Made by a program: the position numbers and the translations under genes | Origin: a virus | Reading direction: 5' to 3' (one strand) | Virus record (IMG/VR): IMGVR_UViG_3300027733_000039 | Span: 1 to 64,000 of that record | Length of the DNA stretch: 64,000 nucleotides | Notes under the pieces: model-generated | The model's database searches: none | Told to the model about the DNA's origin: nothing | What the model saw: the letters and a program-made list of their open reading frames with translations, nothing else | Shown: positions 1 through 9,060 of the stretch, one piece after another | Position numbering within the stretch: the stretch's first letter is position 1 | How the letters are laid out: every line of letters starts with the position of its first letter

Positions 1-810
1 ACTCCGAACGGTCTTCGTGGCATTCCAACGGGGTTCTTTGGTCTTGATCGGATCACTGCTGGTCTTCGGCCTCAGCAACTTGTCACTTTTGTGGGTGAAG
101 CGAAAAAAGGAAAATCGCTAATCACTCTTATCATGGCACAAGCCGCACACAACCACGGCATTGTTCCCATGTACGTTTCCTTTGAAATGAGTATTGAAGA
201 GCAAGCGGCTCGTTATGACGCCATCATCTCAGGTATTCCGCACACACGCATTATCCGTGGTGACTTAACAGCCCAAGACATGGACAAGTTAAATAAGGTA
301 CTGGGACTTCGTAAAAACATGCAACCGTTTATCATGACGGAAGATACACACTCCCTCACTACAGTGAGCGCTCTTGCTGGCAAAGTGCAACAGCACAGAC
401 CACGACTCCTCATTGTTGACGGTGTTTATTTGATGGACGATGAGAACGGCGAGCCAAAAGGCTCACCCCAGGCTCTTACCAACATCACTCGTTCACTTAA
501 GCGTCTTGCCCAGCGCTTTGACATTCCAATCATTGGAACCACACAGGTGCTGTCTTGGAAACTTGGTAACAAGAAGTCAAGGCAAATCACCGCAGAGGCG
601 ATAGGTTACACCTCTTCATTCGCACAAGACTCCGATCTTGTGTTGGGTGTTGAGTCAGATCCAGATATAGACAATCAAGCAATTATCAGAGTAGTGCTTT
701 CCCGATCTTCACCTAAAGGAGAAGTTCGTATTAAGTGGGATTGGGACACGATGAACTTTACGGAGGTAGACGAAAATGCTGACGGCGACAGTGACAACTG
801 GTACTACTAA
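1..810 (+). CDS. DnaB-type replicative helicase ATPase domain, 5' truncated
   Basis: The reading frame is open from the first base, so the N-terminal part lies outside the window. The visible part is a RecA-fold ATPase like the C-terminal domain of DnaB. It has a Walker A motif GEAKKGKS (fragment residues 32-39), a Walker B strand LLIVDGVYLM, and the late DnaB-like segments SSFAQDSDLVL and VVLSRSSPKG, the latter in the position of the arginine-finger loop. It would unwind DNA ahead of the phage polymerase, together with the primase encoded just downstream, whose start overlaps its 3' end by 35 bases. A RadA/KaiC-type ATPase is the alternative, but the following primase favours DnaB. Confidence 0.8.
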   Translation, partial: TPNGLRGIPTGFFGLDRITAGLRPQQLVTFVGEAKKGKSLITLIMAQAAHNHGIVPMYVSFEMSIEEQAARYDAIISGIPHTRIIRGDLTAQDMDKLNKVLGLRKNMQPFIMTEDTHSLTTVSALAGKVQQHRPRLLIVDGVYLMDDENGEPKGSPQALTNITRSLKRLAQRFDIPIIGTTQVLSWKLGNKKSRQITAEAIGYTSSFAQDSDLVLGVESDPDIDNQAIIRVVLSRSSPKGEVRIKWDWDTMNFTEVDENADGDSDNWYY

Positions 811-1699
811 TATCGCAGACGTCCTAATGGAACTTGGCGTGGATGTACGCCGCACAAGTGGTCGTGAGATTTCGGGGTGTTGCCCTGTACACGAGAAGCG
901 CACAGGGCGTGCCGATGGTTCCCCATCATGGTCAATGAACTCAGAGAGTGGTCTTTGGATTTGTCACTCGTGCGGTGCCAAAGGCACGCTTGCTTCACTT
1001 GTTTCTGAGTTGACAGGAAATCCTGACAGTGTTGCTGCTGTTAATCAGTTGCTCATTGAGACAGGTATGAATCGTCTTACTGCACCTGAGCGAGTGGAGT
1101 ACCAACCTGAAGTTGACTGGATTTCCTACAGTCGCTTTGAGCAAGTCCCTTCTTCAGTTTTACGCTCTCGCCATTTAGACGCTGATGTTGTTTTGGCACA
1201 CGGAGTTAAATGGAACATGCTTAAGAAGGCATGGGTCATTCCAATTGTGTCACCACTTGGTGAACTTCTAGGGTGGCAGGAAAAAGGTCCAGACTGGTTT
1301 AAGAACAATCCAGTGGGTATTAAGAAGAGTAGTACCTTGTTTGGCATTGAGCGCTTTCAAGCACGCACTGCCATCCTTGTTGAGTCTCCTCTAGATGTAG
1401 TTCGCTTTGCATCTACCTTTGAAGGTATCCAGGCTCTTGCAACTTTTGGAGCGCACGTTAGCAAAGAACAGATGACGATTGCCTCTAATGTTGCAGAGCG
1501 CATCATCATTGCTATGGATCATGACAAAGCAGGCACCGAGTCCGCCAAGACACTTCTGAAGTCTTTACCTCGTTTTCGTAACGGTATTTACTTCTTGCAC
1601 TACGCACACACTGATGCTAAAGACATAGGTGACATGACAGACGATGAGATTGACATTGCAGTTACCAAATCCTCAGTAGTTCCTTGGTGGCTTGCATGA
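776..1699 (+). CDS. DnaG-type DNA primase
   Basis: 307 residues. A CHC2-type zinc finger is visible (C36, H39, C63, C66), followed by a Toprim domain from about residue 197 with the glutamate motif in AILVESPLDVV and the DxD motif in IIIAMDHDKAG. It would make RNA primers for phage replication. The ATG at 776 has GGAGG about 9 nt upstream, which fixes the start inside the helicase gene. The protein is shorter than bacterial DnaG and lacks an obvious helicase-binding C-terminal domain, as is usual for phage primases. Confidence 0.87.
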   Translation: MLTATVTTGTTNIADVLMELGVDVRRTSGREISGCCPVHEKRTGRADGSPSWSMNSESGLWICHSCGAKGTLASLVSELTGNPDSVAAVNQLLIETGMNRLTAPERVEYQPEVDWISYSRFEQVPSSVLRSRHLDADVVLAHGVKWNMLKKAWVIPIVSPLGELLGWQEKGPDWFKNNPVGIKKSSTLFGIERFQARTAILVESPLDVVRFASTFEGIQALATFGAHVSKEQMTIASNVAERIIIAMDHDKAGTESAKTLLKSLPRFRNGIYFLHYAHTDAKDIGDMTDDEIDIAVTKSSVVPWWLA

Positions 1700-3243
1700 C
1701 CTTTAATGGCACCCTTTATCCTTTTCAACAGGAAGCGATGGAAAGAATGGCTGACCGTGGTCAGATGCTTCTTGCCATGGTCATGGGTGCTGGTAAGACT
1801 CCAACAACTTTGTCAGCATTAGAGAAACTCATGGCGGATGGAGAAGTCAAACTTACAGCCATTGTTGTTCCATCTTCATTGAAATACCAGTGGCTTCATG
1901 AGATTAAAAAGTTCACAGACTCTAAAGCCATTGTCATTGATGGTTCTAAAGCCGCCCGTGCTCCCCTCTGGCGTATGGCAAAGATGTGTAAGTACGTCAT
2001 TGTTAACTCAGAGTTACTTGTCAAAGACGAAGCAGAGTTCAAAGCACTCTCTTGTGATGCAATGGTGATTGACGAAGCAACTATTATTAAATCACCCCGT
2101 GCAAAACGTTCTCGCTTACTTAAGCGCCTAGGTGCTCGTTGTCATTACCGCTTTGCTTTAACAGGACAACCTATTGAGAACAAACCAGAAGAGTTGTTTT
2201 CTATTATGGAATTTGTTGACAAAACAGTGCTTGGTCGTTTTGACATCTTTGACCGCACTTTTATTGCTAGAGATCATTACGGCAAACCTGTTCGGTACCG
2301 CAACTTAAAGCAACTGCAAGACAGTCTTACGGAGTCCATGGTTCGCAAGACCCGTGCAGATATTGCAGACCAATTGCCTCGTGTCATCCACCAAGTTGTT
2401 CCTGTTTCTTTTGATACCGCAGGCTCCATTGCTTACCAATCCATTGCTCGTGACCTGCTTAACGAGATTCAAAAAGCCATCACATCACATGGTCGTGGTT
2501 TTGACTTGTGGTCTCATTACAACGGCAGCGACAAAGGTGGAGAAGCCCAAGGTCAGATTATGGCTCGCCTCACTATCCTTCGTATGCTTTGTGATAACCC
2601 TTCGTTGGTATTTGAGTCCGCACGCCAGTTTAGAGAAACCAGGGGTAGCGCAGGAAGCATGTATGCCAACAAGGTAACTACAAACGGTTGGCTCTCTGAA
2701 AGTACAAAAGCCCCCAAACTAAATGCAGTAATTGAATACATGACGGACATCTTGTCAGGAGAACCTGACAGTAAGATTGTGTTGTTCTCCTTCTTTAAAC
2801 GTAACTTGAGGCTCATTCAGGAGGCTATGAACTCCACTACCAATAGCGTTCTTTTCATGGGCGGTATGAATGCTGAGGAACGAGATGCCGCTAAACAGCA
2901 GTTTGCCAAAGACCCCAATACCCGTCTATTCCTCTCTTCAGACGCTGGTGGTTATGGCGTGGACTTGCCTAACGCCAATTACCTAATCTCCTATGACCTG
3001 CCATGGAGCGCTGGAAAACTGGATCAGCGAGAAGCCCGAATCATCCGTCTATCTTCGGTACACCCCCACGTTACAATTGCATCCTTCGTTATGAAAGGAT
3101 CCATTGAAGAGCGCCAATACGAAATGCTTCAACAGAAGCGTGGGATTAATGAGGCTTTCATTGATGGAAACTACGACAGTCAAGGTAAGTTTGAATTAAC
3201 TATCGGGACTCTTTCAGACTTTTTATCAACATCACAAATATAA
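1696..3243 (+). CDS. SNF2-family DEAD-like helicase/translocase
   Basis: 515 residues from the ATG at 1696, which overlaps the primase stop as ATGA; an in-frame TTG at 1684 is less likely. Helicase motifs are clear: GAGKT (31-35, motif I), DEAT (motif II), ALTGQPIENKPEE (motif III region, typical of SNF2), FLSSDAGGYGVDLPNA and DQREARIIRLSS (motifs V and VI). SNF2 proteins in phages move along double-stranded DNA and are thought to help replication, recombination or displacement of bound proteins. A second, unrelated-looking SNF2 protein is encoded on the other strand at 28.6 kb. Confidence 0.83.
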   Translation: MTFNGTLYPFQQEAMERMADRGQMLLAMVMGAGKTPTTLSALEKLMADGEVKLTAIVVPSSLKYQWLHEIKKFTDSKAIVIDGSKAARAPLWRMAKMCKYVIVNSELLVKDEAEFKALSCDAMVIDEATIIKSPRAKRSRLLKRLGARCHYRFALTGQPIENKPEELFSIMEFVDKTVLGRFDIFDRTFIARDHYGKPVRYRNLKQLQDSLTESMVRKTRADIADQLPRVIHQVVPVSFDTAGSIAYQSIARDLLNEIQKAITSHGRGFDLWSHYNGSDKGGEAQGQIMARLTILRMLCDNPSLVFESARQFRETRGSAGSMYANKVTTNGWLSESTKAPKLNAVIEYMTDILSGEPDSKIVLFSFFKRNLRLIQEAMNSTTNSVLFMGGMNAEERDAAKQQFAKDPNTRLFLSSDAGGYGVDLPNANYLISYDLPWSAGKLDQREARIIRLSSVHPHVTIASFVMKGSIEERQYEMLQQKRGINEAFIDGNYDSQGKFELTIGTLSDFLSTSQI

Positions 3244-3252
3244 AGGAACAAC

Positions 3253-3684
3253 ATGGCAACTGTAAAACGAGAAAAACCTGAGACATCTATCATCGCAGAC
3301 TTTGATGAAATGCATTTAGAGCGTCTTGCTGAAGAGTTCAAGAAGTCCAAGGAGACTCTTGAAATCTTAGAGAAGCGCCACAATGAAATGAAGAAGCAAC
3401 TTAGTGAAGCCGTAGACACCTTTGGGTACTCTGACGATAAAGGACATAAGTGGCTAAAAGTTGGTAGCGCAGAACTTAAACGTGAGCGCCGTGTTTCTCG
3501 TTCCTTGGATGTCACCGCCGTAGAGCAATGGGCACGAGAAGGTGAGTACTGGGATGACATCAAAAAAGTGATTGAAGTTGTAGACGAAGATAATCTTGTT
3601 AAGTTTGCATGGGAGCACAAAGATCAATCCGATGTTGTAACTGCTTTCTATGTAGAGAAAGAGACATGGGCATTTAAAGCATGA
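3253..3684 (+). CDS. Hypothetical coiled-coil protein
   Basis: 143 residues, highly charged, not recognised. Residues about 20-60 form a probable coiled coil rich in Glu and Lys (ERLAEEFKKSKETLEILEK). The C-terminal half contains several aromatic residues. Preceded by AAGGAACAAC, a usable ribosome site, and overlapping the next gene by 4 bases (ATGA). Its place between helicase and polymerase suggests a replication accessory role. This is inference from position only. Confidence 0.6.
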   Translation: MATVKREKPETSIIADFDEMHLERLAEEFKKSKETLEILEKRHNEMKKQLSEAVDTFGYSDDKGHKWLKVGSAELKRERRVSRSLDVTAVEQWAREGEYWDDIKKVIEVVDEDNLVKFAWEHKDQSDVVTAFYVEKETWAFKA

Positions 3685-4118
3685 AAGATAAAGCCCTAGA
3701 AATGTTTGGTGAGTTGCCTGACTTTCCAGGTAATCGTGCGCCCAAGAATAGACCCGATTCTAAGAAGCCCACAGATTCAAACATCACTGACCGCCTTCAA
3801 GGCGCCAAATCAAAGTCTTATCGTATCAATGGTGAACAAATAGAAATGTTTACTATTGGTCAGTTAAGTAATGCATTAAACCGTAAACCTGTAACCATTC
3901 GTATGTGGGAATCTCGTGGCTGGATACCAAAAGCCACGTACCGTACGCCTAAACCAAGGGCTGCACAAATTCCTGATAAAAACATAAAAGGTCGTAGGCT
4001 TTACAGCAGAGTGCAGGTAGAGTTCCTAATCCAAGCAATACACGATTTCGCTCTAGACACTGCTACCGCAGACTGGATCGGATTCGCAAAACATACAGCA
4101 AACAACTATCCAAAATAA
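3681..4118 (+). CDS. MerR-like winged-helix DNA-binding protein
   Basis: 145 residues. The core matches the MerR/excisionase type of helix-turn-helix: FTIGQLSNALNRKPVTIRMW followed by ESRGWIP and a wing ending in GRRLYSRVQVEFLIQ. The N-terminal 45 residues are basic and probably disordered. A short QIEMF segment just before the helix-turn-helix resembles a sliding-clamp-binding peptide. It may regulate the operon or bind the origin. No metal-binding cysteines of true MerR sensors are present. Confidence 0.65.
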   Translation: MKDKALEMFGELPDFPGNRAPKNRPDSKKPTDSNITDRLQGAKSKSYRINGEQIEMFTIGQLSNALNRKPVTIRMWESRGWIPKATYRTPKPRAAQIPDKNIKGRRLYSRVQVEFLIQAIHDFALDTATADWIGFAKHTANNYPK

Positions 4119-4144
4119 ACACACAGAACAAAGGAAAAACAGAC

Positions 4145-4873
4145 ATGCCATTCAATGAATTTGAAGACGACGAGCAAGAATTCCAACCAGTAGTACGCAA
4201 GAAACCTTCCCAAGCAACTGGGAATACAGAAGTTACACGCAAACCACGTCCAACAATCGTTCTTGAAGAAGACGGTGAGACTGCACCAAAAGCCCGCAAG
4301 GTAGTTCGCAGCGGGTGGAGCGGTGTTGACTCCGTTAAGACTGGTGGCACCGACTACGCTGTTCGCCTTAAGTTGAGCGAAGAGACTCAGATCATCAAGT
4401 TCATTGGTGATGCACCCTACGCTTCCTACGGTCAACACTGGTTGGAGCGCTCAGGACAGAAGTCATTCGTTTGCATTGGCGAAGATTGCCCACTATGCAA
4501 AGCAGGCAATCGTCCATCCAAGCGCCACGCTTTCAACGTTGCCCTCCTTACCGAAGGCGAAGACACTGTGCTTCGTTCCTTGGAAGTTGGTCCTCGTGTC
4601 ATTGACCAGTTGAAGAACTTCCACAACTCGGAGCGCACGGGTCCTTTGGACAAGCACTACTGGGCGATCTCTCGCACAGGTAAGGGCGCCACTTCATCCA
4701 CACTTCTTCAGATGGTGAAAGCCGCTGACCTTGAAGAATGGAACTTGTCCGCTATCACTGAGGCAGAAGCCATTGAGTTCAATGAGACTGCTTACAACGA
4801 GGACATTATCCAAGTGCCAACTAAGCGTGACTTGATGCAAATTGCATCAGAAGAACTCGGCTACGACAACTAA
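4145..4873 (+). CDS. Putative phage single-stranded DNA-binding protein
   Basis: 242 residues. The N-terminus is acidic and then basic, and the core carries a zinc-knuckle-like segment CIGEDCPLCKAGNRPSKRHAF, which I associate with phage ssDNA-binding proteins that precede polymerase genes in actinophages. It would coat single-stranded DNA at the fork. The ATG follows an AAGGAAAAACAG ribosome site. The assignment rests on the cysteine motif, the length and the position directly before the polymerase; an OB fold has not been shown. Confidence 0.55.
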   Translation: MPFNEFEDDEQEFQPVVRKKPSQATGNTEVTRKPRPTIVLEEDGETAPKARKVVRSGWSGVDSVKTGGTDYAVRLKLSEETQIIKFIGDAPYASYGQHWLERSGQKSFVCIGEDCPLCKAGNRPSKRHAFNVALLTEGEDTVLRSLEVGPRVIDQLKNFHNSERTGPLDKHYWAISRTGKGATSSTLLQMVKAADLEEWNLSAITEAEAIEFNETAYNEDIIQVPTKRDLMQIASEELGYDN

Positions 4874-4876
4874 GCC

Positions 4877-6958
4877 GTGACTTTCCTTACTGAAACACTC
4901 ACGGGGCGCCCAGCGCCCCGTGTTGTGTCTACCCTTGATGAGATACAAACCATCATTACAACTTGCCAAGAGGCAGGTGCTTTTGCCTTTGACATTGAGT
5001 CTCGTGGCATCCTTTCTCGCCATCCCGATGTGCTTGAGCATATTGAGAAGGATTGGAAACAGCACATCGCCAAATTGAAGAACCCTAGTCCTGACATCTC
5101 ACGCAAAGCACGAGAAAAGGTAGAAAGCGATTACCTTAAGATGCTTGCCTTAGATCCTTTGCGTAACGAAGTCTTTTGGATTGGCATTGCTACCACAGGT
5201 ATTTCTTGGGCTATCCCTATGGGGCATAGCCAAGGTTTCTTAGTTAGCCCCGAGGAAGTTGGTGATGGTACAACTACACCACCCGAGGGCTACCGCAAGA
5301 TACTAAAGAACGGGCAAGAGTCCACAGCAAAGGCTCGTTACTTCATTCCTGCTGTATATGAAGAACCACCAACTCAATTATCTCGTTCTGTTGTGTTTGA
5401 GGCTTTGAAGCCTCTCTTCTTTAGTGACCTTACCAAGATTGGTCACAACGTAAAGTTTGATGCCCGTTCTATCAGCAAGTACTACGGTGAAGTACCCCCA
5501 GGCCCATATCGGGACACAATGTTGCTTCAGCATGCCATCAACGAGAACCTGATGTCTTACTCGTTAGAGAACTTGATTAAGCACAATTATGACAACCTAA
5601 ACCCATACGCCAGCGAAGGCAAGTTGGGTAAGATTATTGATACTGTTCCCTTTGATATGGCTGCACGCTACGTGCACTTAGATGCACGCTGGACATGGAT
5701 GCTCTACGAGCGCTTGGCTGGGTACGTCAAAAGTCAAGATGATCTGACCCGAGTAGTAGAGCAAGATTCCAAAGTACTTCGTGTGTTGATGCAGATGGAA
5801 AACGAAGGCATCCCAGTTGACTCTCAACGCCTTAAGCACCTTGGAACAGAGTTGGACGGCAAGATGCGAGACACCTTGCTTGCTTTGTCCAAGTATGCAC
5901 CCATTGGCTTTAACCCTGACTCCACAAAACATAAGCAGGCTTTTTTGTTTAACAAGAAGCGTGAAGGTGGGCTTGGCTTAAAGCCCTTTAAAGAAACCAA
6001 AGGTGGCGCTCCTTCAGTAGATGAAGAGTCATTGCATCGGCTGGAGTCAAAGCATCCTGCAATTACCTTACTCCTGGATTGGTCTGAAACGCAGAAACTT
6101 AAAACAACATATGTAGATGGTCTACTACCTAAGTTGACCAACGGACGCTTGCACCCTTCCTTCCACTTGCATCGCACCGCTACTGGTCGCTTGTCTGCGT
6201 CCAACCCAAACCTTCAGAACATTCCACGAGAGTCCAGTATCCGAAGTCTTTTTACTGCCCCCGACGGATACACCTTGATGGTTGCTGACTATGACCAAAT
6301 TGAACTCCGTGTTATGGCTATGTTTTCTAAAGACCCTGAACTTATTCACATCTTTAACAACGATATTGACATTCATGCTGGTGCTGCTGCACTTCTCTTT
6401 GGAAAGCCCGTAGAAGATGTAACCAGTGAGGAACGTCAGATCGGTAAGGGCGTTAACTTCCTTACTGCCTACGGCGGTGGTTATCAGAAGTTATCCCGTA
6501 CCACGGGTATTACCGAAGAACGGGCTAAGTACATGATTAACCGCTATTACGAGCAGTTCTCGGGACTTACGCAATGGAAGCGCCATGTCATATCCCAAGC
6601 CCGTGGTAAAGGCTACGTAAAGACCCTGACAGGGCGCAGGCGCCGTTTACCCGACATTAAGTCCTTAGACGATGAGAAGCGCTCCAGAGCCGAGAGACAG
6701 GCTATTAATGCTGTGGTGCAGGGGAGTGCCGCAGACATTTGCAAAGTAGCCATGATTGACATTGAAAAAGCCTTAGAAGGAACTGGTACTAAGATGTTGC
6801 TTCAGGTACACGACGAAATCGTGACCGCAGTACCAGAAGATTCTTGGGAGATAATTATGCCGCAATTTATAACAGCCATGGGAGACGGGGTAGTCCTGCG
6901 TGGGGTGCCCTTACGAGTGTCTTGCAATGTTGCCCACAACTGGGCAGACGCTAAGTGA
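4877..6958 (+). CDS. polA: Family A DNA polymerase with 3'-5' exonuclease
   Basis: 693 residues, GTG start at 4877. An N-terminal DnaQ-like exonuclease has FAFDIESRG (ExoI), KIGHNVKFDARS (ExoII) and YVHLDARWTWMLY (ExoIII). The polymerase domain has motif A (VADYDQIELRVMA), an O-helix (RQIGKGVNFLTAYGGG) and motif C (QVHDEIV). The 5' nuclease domain of bacterial Pol I is absent, as in most phage polymerases. The O-helix keeps Phe at the position that discriminates against dideoxynucleotides. This is probably the main replicative polymerase of the phage. Confidence 0.95.
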   Translation: MTFLTETLTGRPAPRVVSTLDEIQTIITTCQEAGAFAFDIESRGILSRHPDVLEHIEKDWKQHIAKLKNPSPDISRKAREKVESDYLKMLALDPLRNEVFWIGIATTGISWAIPMGHSQGFLVSPEEVGDGTTTPPEGYRKILKNGQESTAKARYFIPAVYEEPPTQLSRSVVFEALKPLFFSDLTKIGHNVKFDARSISKYYGEVPPGPYRDTMLLQHAINENLMSYSLENLIKHNYDNLNPYASEGKLGKIIDTVPFDMAARYVHLDARWTWMLYERLAGYVKSQDDLTRVVEQDSKVLRVLMQMENEGIPVDSQRLKHLGTELDGKMRDTLLALSKYAPIGFNPDSTKHKQAFLFNKKREGGLGLKPFKETKGGAPSVDEESLHRLESKHPAITLLLDWSETQKLKTTYVDGLLPKLTNGRLHPSFHLHRTATGRLSASNPNLQNIPRESSIRSLFTAPDGYTLMVADYDQIELRVMAMFSKDPELIHIFNNDIDIHAGAAALLFGKPVEDVTSEERQIGKGVNFLTAYGGGYQKLSRTTGITEERAKYMINRYYEQFSGLTQWKRHVISQARGKGYVKTLTGRRRRLPDIKSLDDEKRSRAERQAINAVVQGSAADICKVAMIDIEKALEGTGTKMLLQVHDEIVTAVPEDSWEIIMPQFITAMGDGVVLRGVPLRVSCNVAHNWADAK

Positions 6959-7314
6959 TGACCGATATTGATAAGCGTAATTTCTATTTGATGCTTTCAG
7001 TTTCTGAAGGACAGACTTACGCCCACCAAATGGGGTTTTCACCACCATCAGTAGATGTTGAAGACGTAGAACTCGCAGACGTAATGTCACGTTGGGGAGT
7101 GCTAATGGCTACAGATGTCTACAGTGAAATTACCGAAGGTTCCCTTTGGTTTGCTGATTTTCTAGAAAAGTCCGATAAACTAATATCTCCCAAAGAAGAG
7201 ATCATTTCGGTGTTCACTGTCTTTGGAATGGCTTTGCTAAATAAATTAATAGAGTCAGAAAAGATCCTACTCATGCTGGATCAGTTTGAATTAGAAGGAG
7301 AAGAATATGAGTGA
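6955..7314 (+). CDS. Hypothetical protein
   Basis: 119 residues, acidic, mostly helical by eye, no family recognised. The start ATGATG overlaps the polymerase stop, so it is translationally coupled. The stop overlaps the next gene by 8 bases. Confidence 0.55.
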   Translation: MMTDIDKRNFYLMLSVSEGQTYAHQMGFSPPSVDVEDVELADVMSRWGVLMATDVYSEITEGSLWFADFLEKSDKLISPKEEIISVFTVFGMALLNKLIESEKILLMLDQFELEGEEYE

Positions 7315-7705
7315 TTGGTGGGCAAAAAAGATTGCAGGAGAAAAACCAACTCCTGAACGCACTTACGCAACACCACCTACTACTCCAGCCTTGCGCTTTA
7401 CAACGCCCGAGGCACCACCACACAGACCTTTACAAGAGGGTGAGCGTCAAGCACTACTTGACCCACAACGACAACCTACAGAACAAATTGGAATGGGCGA
7501 TGCCATCAGACTTTGGAAAGGCGGAGAAGCCGCACGAAAAGAAGGAAACATGTCGTGTCCTGAATGCGGAAGTAAAAACGTTTTTAGTCGTGTGGGACGT
7601 GGTTCAAACAGTATGATCAACGGGGCACAGCCAGCACCACGTTGTTTTGAATGTGGCTGGAATGGTAAGTACGGACAAGCCGATCAATCAAGTTGGAGCG
7701 TTTAA
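7307..7705 (+). CDS. Zinc-ribbon protein of the replication operon
   Basis: 132 residues. The N-terminal 70 residues are rich in Pro and Thr and probably disordered. The C-terminal part has two CxxC pairs (CPECGSKN and CFECGWNGKY) that should form a zinc ribbon. Preceded by AGAAGGAGAAGAAT, a good ribosome site. It lies directly before recA with no gap, so a nucleic-acid-related role is likely but unproven. Confidence 0.6.
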   Translation: MSDWWAKKIAGEKPTPERTYATPPTTPALRFTTPEAPPHRPLQEGERQALLDPQRQPTEQIGMGDAIRLWKGGEAARKEGNMSCPECGSKNVFSRVGRGSNSMINGAQPAPRCFECGWNGKYGQADQSSWSV

Positions 7706-8722
7706 ATGTCAGACTACGAGAGCCTCAGATCAATCATCAATGCCATGAACAAGAAGTATGGCGAAGGACATATCGTAAAAGGAAGTGATGTTCGCCAAGA
7801 AATGCCACGCATTACATCGGGTATTCTTGCTTTTGACTTGATGCTTGGTGGTGGTTGGCCTGCTAACCAGTGGAGTGAAATCATTGGAGAAGAATCGTCA
7901 GGTAAGACCGCTCTTGCGTACAAGACCATTGCGGCTAACCAAGCACTCAACCCTGACTTCTGCGCTCTTTGGGTTGCTGCTGAAGAGTACGTCCCTGACT
8001 ACGCCAAATCTCTTGGTGTAGACCTTGATCGCTTGTGGGTTGTTGAGTCCAACATCATGGAACACGTTTACGATCTCGTTATCAAGACGCTAGACAATCG
8101 TGCTGTAGACCTCATTGTTATTGACTCCCTTCCAGCGCTAGTTCCTGGTGATGAGTCAGAGAAAATGATGGAAGAGTTCACTGTTGGTTTAGGTGCACGA
8201 CTCACAGGTAAGTTCTTCCGTAAGTCTTCTAAAGCACAAAAGCGTTCGTTGATCCATGATGAACGAGAGTGCACAGGCTTGATGATTAACCAGTGGCGTG
8301 AAAAGATTGGCGTGATGTACGGAGATAATCGTACGACCCCAGGTGGCAAGGCTAAGAACTTCCATTACTTCACTCGTGTAGAAGTAAAGCGTGACGAGTG
8401 GATTAAAACCAAAGATGAGACCGTAGGTCAAACCATCAAGGCTCGTACCATTAAGAACAAGACTTACCGACCACAACAAGTGGCTGTCGTGGATTACTAC
8501 TTTGCGCCAACGCAAGGATTTGATCGTGGTGACTTTGACACTACAAAAGACGTTGTGAATATTGCCATTGCATACGATTTGATTACTCGTGCAGGCGCTT
8601 ACTACTCTTATGGCGAACAGCGTTGGCAAGGTAAAGACGCAGTCCTACAGTCCGTGCGAGAAGACACAACCCTTCGTGAAGGGATCACCAAAGCCGTCTT
8701 TGAGAAGTTTGGATTGGCGTGA
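7706..8722 (+). CDS. recA: RecA-type recombinase
   Basis: 338 residues. Walker A is GEESSGKT (61-68) and Walker B is DLIVIDSLPALVP, followed by the L1/L2 region that includes NQWREKIGVMYG and TTPGGKAKNF. The order and spacing match RecA/UvsX. It would catalyse strand exchange for replication restart, repair and packaging-linked recombination. It is shorter than host RecA at the C-terminus. Two resolvase-like nucleases follow in the same operon. Confidence 0.92.
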   Translation: MSDYESLRSIINAMNKKYGEGHIVKGSDVRQEMPRITSGILAFDLMLGGGWPANQWSEIIGEESSGKTALAYKTIAANQALNPDFCALWVAAEEYVPDYAKSLGVDLDRLWVVESNIMEHVYDLVIKTLDNRAVDLIVIDSLPALVPGDESEKMMEEFTVGLGARLTGKFFRKSSKAQKRSLIHDERECTGLMINQWREKIGVMYGDNRTTPGGKAKNFHYFTRVEVKRDEWIKTKDETVGQTIKARTIKNKTYRPQQVAVVDYYFAPTQGFDRGDFDTTKDVVNIAIAYDLITRAGAYYSYGEQRWQGKDAVLQSVREDTTLREGITKAVFEKFGLA

Positions 8723-9060
8723 TCTTTGGTGGGGACAGCACAGACCGCAAAGCGATCAACAAGAAGTCCAAGCGCCAAGAGCAACGCTCTGCCAAGTCCT
8801 ACAAGGGATCACGCAACGCTGGCTCAGGATCAGGTTGGCTTCGTAAGAATGACGTTCGCACTGCTGACATCCTCATTGAAAACAAGTTTACGACTAATGA
8901 AACTCAGATAACTCTTAAGCACAAAGATCTTGCAGAACTCATTGAGCGTGCCATTCTGGAAGATAGGCTCCCTGTATTACAGTTTGACCTACATAACCGA
9001 CGTTATGTTGTTCTTACTGAAGATGACTTCCTAGAAATGAGTGGTTTAAATAATGACTGA
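8719..9060 (+). CDS. Hjc-like PD-(D/E)XK nuclease, putative Holliday junction resolvase
   Basis: 113 residues, GTG start overlapping the recA stop. The N-terminus is very basic. The segment GSGSGWLRKNDVRTADILIENK keeps the layout of archaeal-type resolvases: small-residue loop, Asp, then E-x-K as the catalytic D...ExK set. It would cut branched recombination intermediates. Coupling to recA fits this. A related but distinct nuclease lies at 11.4 kb. Confidence 0.62.
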   Translation: MIFGGDSTDRKAINKKSKRQEQRSAKSYKGSRNAGSGSGWLRKNDVRTADILIENKFTTNETQITLKHKDLAELIERAILEDRLPVLQFDLHNRRYVVLTEDDFLEMSGLNND